From Gnetum montanum (Eukaryota > Streptophyta > Gnetopsida > Gnetales > Gnetaceae), in contig MNCI01018183.1 of assembly GCA_015680685.1 (NCBI GenBank), forward strand, positions 1 through 64,000: a DNA stretch of 64,000 nucleotides. Reading direction: 5' to 3'. Shown piece after piece: positions 57,316-64,000 of the stretch. The translations under genes and the position numbers were made by a program. Every line of letters starts with the position of its first letter. Position 1 is the stretch's first letter. The notes beneath the pieces are model-generated. The model was not told the DNA's origin. It ran no database searches and worked only from the letters and a program-made list of their open reading frames with translations.

Positions 57316-58780
57316 TTGAAAAGGGTGTGACTTCAAGGGAACTTGATGCATTTGTGTTGGCCATTCTCTTGGGTTCTTAGATGTTTTCTTCTTGAGTTTT
57401 CTTACCGTTTCGATGTTACCCAATTATCAGGAAGCTAAGCTAATAAAAATAAGAAAGTCTTTGCATGGTATGGTTCTCACGCATAAACACATAAAAAAAC
57501 AAAAAGAAACAATGAGAATTCAAAGCACACCCCTTAGACGAAATAATCATTTCGGCTACACGCACTGGTTATGGAACTAAAATAAACATGTTCCATCTAA
57601 CTAAGGCCCTTCTCGCTTCCCATTCTCTCCTACTTCATCTCGTTGAAATGGTGGTGGCTCTTTGGTGAAGGCATTCTTATTACTTCAAGAGGATGGATTG
57701 GCCAAATGCATTAATGCGAAGTCATTGGATGTGGTTCATTGAGGCCAGAGTTGGAATGAGATTTTCCAAGTCACATTAATCATCAATTACATAAGGGGTT
57801 GTACACCACCTTTTTTTTTTGAGACTCCATTCCATTCTCTTCTCTCCATCCTTCTCTCCATTGTTCACCTCATTGCCAGTTGTATCATTAGTGTATATTT
57901 TGGTTGACGCATTGTTTTCTTTTTGGTAAATTCTTGTGGTTAACACTTTAACTCTTGTTTCAAATGACATTCCTAGAGCCTACAAACTCTTTGAATGTGG
58001 GTTTGTTAGGGCATTAAAGGTAAGAGCCTACTTTGGGGAGGACCCACTAGCATTCCTATTTGGTACACCAATTAAATTCTTTCCCTTAACATTTTTTCAA
58101 TCCACTCTATTTTGTTCATTTCCATCTTGACATCCATTTCATCGACGTTATAGTTATCTATTTTTCTCCATCTTTCTTGTTCTTTTTCTTTCTCCATTCT
58201 ATCGCTACCAGAGGTTCTCTCTTAGTCATGGGGGTCCAGACCCAATTTTTTTCGATTTTCTCCTAACTCCTACACCTTCAGTCATCACCACTATTATATC
58301 TCTAGACCTGTATCAACCATACCACAACTCAACCAATGGACCTTTCACCGAAGCAAGGTATCAATTTCATTATGATTCATTTACCCTTGCTAATAAAAGA
58401 ATTTTTTGTGTGTGCAGATGGCAATCATACAACAATGGATTGGATCTAGAGGGAACACTTGGAATGGAGCAGTGCTAAAAGTAGCTATGCAAGGAGCAAA
58501 ATCGATGGCGCGCTTATGGATAGACAACGAAAGGCACAACCTTGGCATTGGCAGCAACAGACTTCTTCTCTCTTCTCTCTTCTCTCTCAGCTGCCAAATA
58601 AGGCTTGATGTCAATTGTATAAAGTGTTTACTCTTGTTGTCGTGAACACCAGTTTTATCATGTTCTCTAATGATGATCTGTTCACATGTCATCCCATTCA
58701 CCATTAGTTCCATTTAAGTCAATAATCCCATACCATCCTAATCTTTTCTAAGGAACTTGAGGATGATTTTTTATTCAGTC
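57316..58780. other. E3 3' interior without pol
   Basis: No reverse transcriptase, integrase or envelope-like frame recognised on either strand. It contains the block shared with E2 at 58026-58051 and T/C-rich stretches. Confidence 0.6.
58026..58051 (+). other. Conserved block shared with E2
   Basis: GCCTACTTTGGGGAGGACCC and on to CACTAGC, matching the E2 minus strand at 13888-13863. Weaker similarity covers roughly the preceding 55 bp. Confidence 0.7.
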
Positions 58781-58789
58781 ATGGGGGTA
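58777..58789 (+). other. E3 polypurine tract region
   Basis: GTCATGGGGGTA directly before TGATGGGA. The upstream CTTGAGGATGATTTTT is also conserved in E6 (and more loosely in E2). Confidence 0.8.
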
Positions 58790-59582
58790 TGATGGGATGC
58801 GATATCGCATCCCCATGATATCGCGTACGCGATATCGCAATGCACCACCAAATCTATAAATAAGAGGCGAATCTTCCTTATTTCTCACACTAGGCCTAGA
58901 CCATAGTGAAACTCTGGCAGTTTTACCTCTCCAGAGATAGAATAATTTCCATGTGCCCACAACAGGAACTCCAAAGTGAACAGATCTTTATTTGAGTAGA
59001 TATTGTACCTGAACACAAGTTTGTATACGGAGATAAAGATGAACTTCTTGGATAAACCTTGTAGTGCATGGACTAAGCTAAATAGGACTTTATTTATTGT
59101 TATTTATTATTAATGTTTAAATGCTTTATTAGTTCATTAAATCTCTCTCAACCCTTCTCTCCTAGTTAAGTGCATTCAGTACGATCGCTTCGAGCACATG
59201 CGTTACGCTTGGTAATCCCAGCAACGAATAGCATTTGGTAAGCCCAAAGGTTGCATTGGTTCAGGGTGTGAATGGTAAGTGGGAACGAATACTGATGCTA
59301 GGTTAATTAAGGCTTATTTAATTAGTTAAGGTTAGTTAATTAGTCTCTTCACCTTTCCTCTCAGTAGCATAGGAGATATAAACATAAAAGACATAAAAAT
59401 CATATACCTCAAACTTGCTTAACCATACAATCATGAAAAATACAAGTCTAAGAAGACAACAAATGATTAACCTTAAGTGTTCCATAAGGCATGTAGGCAC
59501 TTAGTCTGCAAAGTTCGACTGGATTGCATGTGTAACGCTCATATTCATATGGTTGAGTGTAGGGGTACCTCGCCACTCATCA
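58790..59582 (+). repeat. E3 3' LTR
   Basis: 793 bp. The length difference from the 5' LTR comes largely from three instead of six GATATC motifs. A ~25-bp duplication with GGTTAATTAAGGCTTA-like sequence near 59300-59340 is an extra here. Confidence 0.95.
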
Positions 59583-59587
59583 ATGAT

Positions 59588-59990
59588 GGTTTAAAAATTT
59601 TATTTTCTAACCTTCCAAGCCCATAGGCCTAAATCCTTACACTTGTTTTTGAAAACATATAGAGCCTTGAAAGCTCTTCCTATTTTTTCTTTGATGCACT
59701 TTCCCCACATGTAATTTTTCATATAAATAAGACCCAAATGTTTAGAAGAATCTCCTTTTTGCACATTGGTACCTCCAAAATGAAAGTTATAAAAGTTATT
59801 TCTTGTACTATAGATCATCAATTTGGTTTTATCTACATTCACTTGAAGACCAAATGAATAATAGTAATTTTCTAAAATTTGGAACATATTTTTCATACCT
59901 TCTATAGTGGTGGAAATCAAGGTAGCATCATCTATATGTAAAAGAATATTGAAAGGAAAATTCTATAAAACTATTATTAGACTTACACTA
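59588..59990 (-). pseudogene. LINE ORF2 reverse transcriptase (upstream of the E3 insertion)
   Basis: The minus strand reads NILLHIDDATLISTTIEGMK, where the HIDDA segment corresponds to the F/Y-A-D-D catalytic box (second position Ile). It continues NYYYSFGLQVNVDKTKLMIY, the conserved 'GL.vN..KTk.m' motif, SKHLGLIYMKN ('YLG' motif) and IGRAFKALYVFKNKCKDLGL. Reading on through the target site leads straight into YPTILYGYVIW at 52870. So this and 52180-52870 are one LINE broken by E3. The 5' part of the LINE is missing or unrecognisable beyond about 59990. Confidence 0.9.
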
Positions 59991-60430
59991 ATATATTATA
60001 CAAAATGTTGGCTAATCAAAAATTGAAAATATCTAAATATGATAGAAATGAGAATGCTAAGGTAGATGTTGGGTGTTATTAGAAAATATATAATTAATAT
60101 TGAAAAATTTTCTTATTATAGGAATTTTGGGTGTGACAGTCATAAATGAAAGGATAAAGGAAAGGTGTATCAAATTATTTGCTCATATGTACAAAGGATA
60201 AGAAACTAACCTTTTAAAACTTGTTACCTCTTAGAAGATGTGTTAATTTAAGTAGAGAGAGTAATAAAAAGGAAAATTGAAACATGCTTAGCATGTAAGA
60301 ATAAAAAAATAATAGAGATAAGGCTATAACAAATATAAAGATGAAGATGGTACTTTTGTATTATTATTTCTATATATTTAAATGATATTTAATTATGGTA
60401 TAGGAAAAACTTGAACATGTTATTATTTTA
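59991..60430. other. AT-rich intergenic sequence
   Basis: Nothing recognised. Confidence 0.5.
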
Positions 60431-60993
60431 TGAGGGTAAAGCCTTCTCAAGATAAGCTAGTTGATGGTCACATTTTAAAAGAGTTGGAAGAATTGTAAGA
60501 GATAGGGCAAAAGGAGGTTAATGAATTAGTTGAAAAGATACAGGAGATGCAAAGTTTTATGGTAGAGGTTGATGGTGTGATCCTATATCATTTATCTATT
60601 ATTAAGCAAGTGAGAATGATTTGAGAATTGAATTTGGGCACCTAATACAAACTTGTACTATCCTAAAGTTTTGTGATGAGAAATCATTTTGAGTGAATGG
60701 AAGATGTTATTAATGACTCACAAGTTGCAATGGGTGAGCTTTAGAGTAAGATGGTGGAGGTGAAGGTTGAATTGGAAAGTTAGCATAATGAGAATGAAAA
60801 TTTAAGGAAATAGTTGGTATTGCAAACTAAGATACTAGTGTCAGGGTTATGTTTGTTAGCCCTAAAGTTTTGGGCCAAGAAACCAAAGGTTTACAAGGGA
60901 GATCAAGATGACAAAATCATTGATGTTGTCCTCTCTAAGATGAAAGAGTTCTTGGAAATGTACAAGTATATTAAAAAAAATCAAGTTTTCATT
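60431..60993 (+). pseudogene. Coiled-coil-like coding relic of unknown identity
   Basis: In one frame, with stops, it reads QKEVNELVEKIQEMQSFMVE then MEDVINDSQVAMGEL and a 60-codon open end (60814-60996) KILVSGLCLLALKFWAKKPK to EMYKYIKKNQVF. Heptad-like, charged sequence of this kind is common in retroelement gag-type or cytoskeletal-like repeats. I do not recognise a family. It ends exactly at the E6 LTR border. Confidence 0.3.
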
Positions 60994-61882
60994 TGATGAG
61001 TGGTAGGTATCTCCTACCCCCAATCATACAAATCGTAAGCATTCACCAACAATCTAGTAGAACCTAGTAGACTTAGTCACCTAAGTTGTCAATATTCCTA
61101 AATAGCAAAGCATGTAGTTACAAATTATTATCTTTTCCATTCACACTTGTATTTAATTGTGCATATGGTGAAGTGTGAATGAGGCATAAGATGTTTATTT
61201 TAATAATTTTTAATTATATTTTCTCTTAATTTATTACTAATGAAATGAAAATTTTATGATTTAATTAATTAACTAATTCTTAAATTAACTATCCTAATGC
61301 AGAGTAACCGTTCCCACTTTCCATACATATCCTGAATTGATGCTAACATTGTTGGGTTACCAAGTGTATACTAATAGGTGTACCAAGTATCCACTATTGG
61401 GATTACCAAGTGTTAATACATTATGCTTGAAGTGGTCATACTCACATGCTTATAATTAATTGCATTAATTACTTAGAAGTAGAAAAGTAATTTGCATGTA
61501 AAATAAAGTATTGAAAAGTAACGATAAACTAGTCTAAGTGATGTAATTAATGTAGGAAATCTCAATTTTATTGCTAATCATGCTAATGTGTTCAAGTACA
61601 TGAGCACTCAAATAAAATTTTGTATAATCTCATACATCCATATTTTAGGCACTTAGAGGGAAAGTATTGTAACTCTCGAAGGAAGAAACTGCAAGAGTTT
61701 AGTTAAGACTAACATTGAAATGTATCATAAATGTAAAGGGTGTGTGCATATATATAAGCAATCACTACATTAGTGTTGATGTACCTACATCAACACATCC
61801 TAACATGCATCAATGAGGATACATCGATGGGGATGCATTGAATGGCATGTGTCAATGCATCCTATGTGATTATTGTTCATCA
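60994..61882 (-). repeat. E6 3' LTR (third member of the E2/E3 group)
   Basis: Plus-strand TGATGAGTGG to GTTCATCA, 889 bp. It shares with E2 the ends, the GGGTTACCAAGTG block and the order of segments. The minus-strand 5' part is an array of ATGCATCAATG / ACATCGATGGGGATGCAT words (about 61760-61882). A PPT-like GTTGTGGGATTA follows at 61883-61894, showing that the element body lies to the right on the minus strand. Its partner LTR is outside the window. Confidence 0.82.
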
Positions 61883-64000
61883 TAATCCCACAACTATCTG
61901 AAAAATCATCCTTGAGTGAACAAAATTAGGATTAAGTTTCTTACAAAATTTGAAAGAGTATGGAATTTATTGATACATAAATATAATAATTGAATCCACC
62001 TAAATCTAGGTACTTGATTGTATAATTTTTACAAAAAATTAAGTTTCCTTCCAATAAAATTGGATACTTAGCCAAAACTGTAGCAAGTGCCTATTGGATG
62101 ATAGGATATGGCATGAATTCTTAGACTGTACTTAGCAATGGAGGTTCCTATGGTTTAGAGGGTCCTTCATCATGTCCTAGTACTACAAGAGGCTAAGGCT
62201 ACTTGTTGTTACCACTACTATAGCCAAAAGCTTAAAAGCATCTAGAACTGCTTTTGTTTTCTCTTCCTTGCTTTGTGGGTCATACATGGTCTAAGTAGCT
62301 TCACTGATATATGCCAGTGCAAGGATGTTTCATAGGCATGCCATTGAAGGAAATAATTGCTTCTTGTTAATAAACTAGGCTACAAAGGTCTTATGTTCAA
62401 TGTTAAACATCTTCACAATGTTCTATAGCTCATGGTAGTTATTCATTCTTCTTGCTAGGTTCTCAACAATAGATCATTGGTCTATGAATTTGCTCTTCAG
62501 AACTTCAAGATCCACATGATTTATCTCCAAGTTTTACTTTATTTCTTTGTAGAACTTGAATTTTTCCTCATAGAGAAGATAGGAATTGGCAACTTATTTC
62601 TTCAAGTCTATTCTTGGCCTCCCTACCAACAGCATTACCAAGTTTTCATAATGTTGGTTAGTAAGCTCTATGTATTCCATCATCTCATTGATCTGTAGCT
62701 CCTTTAGATGGATTTCTACTTGTTGTATGCATTCAGTCCATCAAATATGGGCTTCATATGTCATATTGTTGCTAGAGTTGCTAGAGAGCTTTTTTCATCT
62801 TCATCTTTGCCAATTGTATATCTTTTTCATTAACCTCCTTGATTAGTCTAACCTGGTCATTGGAATGATTTTTAACTCTTTCAAACTTCAAGGCCTCATT
62901 CTTCCAAGTTGCTACTTCAATCACAGTCTTCTAGAAAAGAGTGCAAACCTCCTTCATCAAGAGATTTTAGTTTTCCACTACTAACCTCCTCAGGTCTAGG
63001 TTCACCTTCGCAAGTTTCTTCTAGTGTTGACATATGAACTCAAGCATTTGGTCCTTTTATTACTTAGCTTTTTTAGGCGGTGGTTATTCTTGATGAGGAC
63101 CAAGTTCTCTTTGTGAATCTATGACCTTATTAGTGGTGTTGGCCATGGCCTTTGACATGGACACATCAAAGATCATCATCTTTTTTGCATTGTCAGTTAC
63201 CTAGAGCTTTTATTAAAACTATTGGAAAGCTTCATATCAGGTGAGCTTTGGCCTAAGAATGGTAGGGTTAGAGAGATAGGCTTGTAACTCAAAAACTTTG
63301 ATGGTCAACTACTAATTAACTATAGTGACCTCCTCAGGTTATGCATTAGTGAGTAGTAGCTTATCCCTTTTCTCAAGCAACTATAACTAGTTTATTTTAT
63401 AATCATATGGGAGATTATAGATCTCTGAAAGTGGTTACCTATCTACAGCTAGTCTTTCAAACATCTTCTCATGTTATGAAGTGTTTATCCAATCACTTCA
63501 TGCTCCTACAAATGCATGGATGTTTACCATGGTAGCAATGTTAGGTATTGTCAACGTAGGATAATTGAAGGATTCAACAATCCTATCAATCATCACCTCC
63601 ATTGCTATCTCTTGATCCTTATGTGGCATGACCAAGATTGTTGTCCCCTCATCTTCCTCCAACTTGATTGAGAAAGATGTAGAATTTCTTGAAATCTTAG
63701 GGAATATTTATCCAGGAATGGACACTGTGACTTCCCTAGTATTTAGATTAGGCTTGGTGGGTACTTGGTTTTTATGTGTGGAGAAGAGTGGGGTTGTTTC
63801 ACTATTCAACCAACTTATGGTTCTTATGATCTCGTTAAGATGGCTCATAACTAGCTGGTAAATAGAGGACTTTCTAGTACTTGTAGAGCCTTGCTATTAT
63901 TACATCAATTAATACTAAAGTTTTTTTGAGTCTTTCGACAACTATGAGCATTTTTAGTGTAGTCTTTGGGGCTAGAAGTGGTGGTGGTGATGGCTACTCC
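61883..64000 (-). mobile_element. E6 3' interior, truncated by the window edge
   Basis: Sequence next to the LTR (AAAATCATCCTTGAG on the plus strand) matches the corresponding E3 and E2 context. On the minus strand from about 63230 to 62800 a broken, charged, helical frame appears (for example SKAMANTTNKVIDSQRELGP and VRLIKEVNEKDIQLAKMKMK). It is not gag, protease or pol as I know them. It may be an extra ORF of the element or an unrelated older insertion. TSD cannot be checked. Confidence 0.55.

Larger units (their letters stand above)
52876..59582 (+). mobile_element. E3: Gypsy-type LTR retrotransposon, gag-protease only, inserted in a LINE
   Basis: LTRs 52876-53702 and 58790-59582 with an exact 5-bp duplication ATGAT (52871-52875 and 59583-59587). 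Asp-type PBS and a polypurine tract are in place. One frame encodes gag and an aspartic protease, interrupted by stops. No reverse transcriptase, RNase H or integrase is visible in the remaining ~1.7 kb (with a 63-bp N gap). It is related to E2 and E6 through its LTR ends and PPT context. It splits a minus-strand LINE. Confidence 0.95.

Overview
Overall: this is nuclear DNA from a plant with a repeat-rich genome. It is AT-rich, with one spliced gene, six LTR-retrotransposon copies (five complete with target-site duplications), LINE and DNA-transposon relics, and degenerate satellites. The old, heavily mutated elements spaced over intergenic DNA suggest a gymnosperm, probably a conifer, but this is inference. 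No prokaryotic or organellar genes, tRNA, rRNA or CRISPR array were seen. Single-N joins (1736, 2337, 2446, 3584, 34259, 35392, 35737) and two longer gaps (14475-14912, 57253-57315) show a draft scaffold; several odd structures coincide with those joins.

1-4,036: a LINE-like relic on the minus strand, then the only convincing host gene, a class I cytosolic small heat-shock protein (2454-3207, two exons). Its promoter is repeated 2.2 times across single-N joins. Its C-terminus is displaced by an apparent 1-base frameshift that removes the conserved I-x-I motif. Behind it lie a 58-bp exact tandem duplication and a 32-bp AT-rich repeat.

4,037-10,280: E1, a complete minus-strand LTR element (TSD TTACA, initiator-Met PBS) with no recognisable gag or pol. 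10,430-11,895: satellite array A. 12,083-17,751: E2, a minus-strand Gypsy-type element (TSD CAAAC, Asp-type PBS) with gag but no visible pol. 17,905-24,272: E5, a plus-strand Copia element (TSD CTAAT, Met PBS) with a decayed but nearly whole pol. E5 interrupts a ~375-bp tandem repeat that continues to about 25,175.

25,796-28,560: a decayed plant MULE-type transposase-like gene. 29,114-35,985: E4, a plus-strand Gypsy element with gag, protease and only the integrase tail. Its 3' LTR holds an apparently mis-oriented contig. 36-49.9 kb: anonymous DNA, an unknown coding-like relic near 39.7 kb, satellite array B (41.8-44.7 kb, ~226-bp period), and a minus-strand relic with an Ulp1-type protease domain (45.7-48 kb).

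52.2-60 kb: a minus-strand LINE interrupted by E3 (52,876-59,582, TSD ATGAT), a plus-strand relative of E2 with a gag-protease frame and no pol. 60,994-61,882: the 3' LTR of a third family member, E6, whose body runs off the right edge.

E2, E3 and E6 share LTR ends and the sequence at the polypurine tract; E2 and E3 also share an Asp-type PBS and a TATAAATA box. The 5' part of the LTR is a different array of short palindromic motifs in each. The Copia element E5 has an analogous array. I consider this the most interesting pattern here. I found no complete functional novel gene system.
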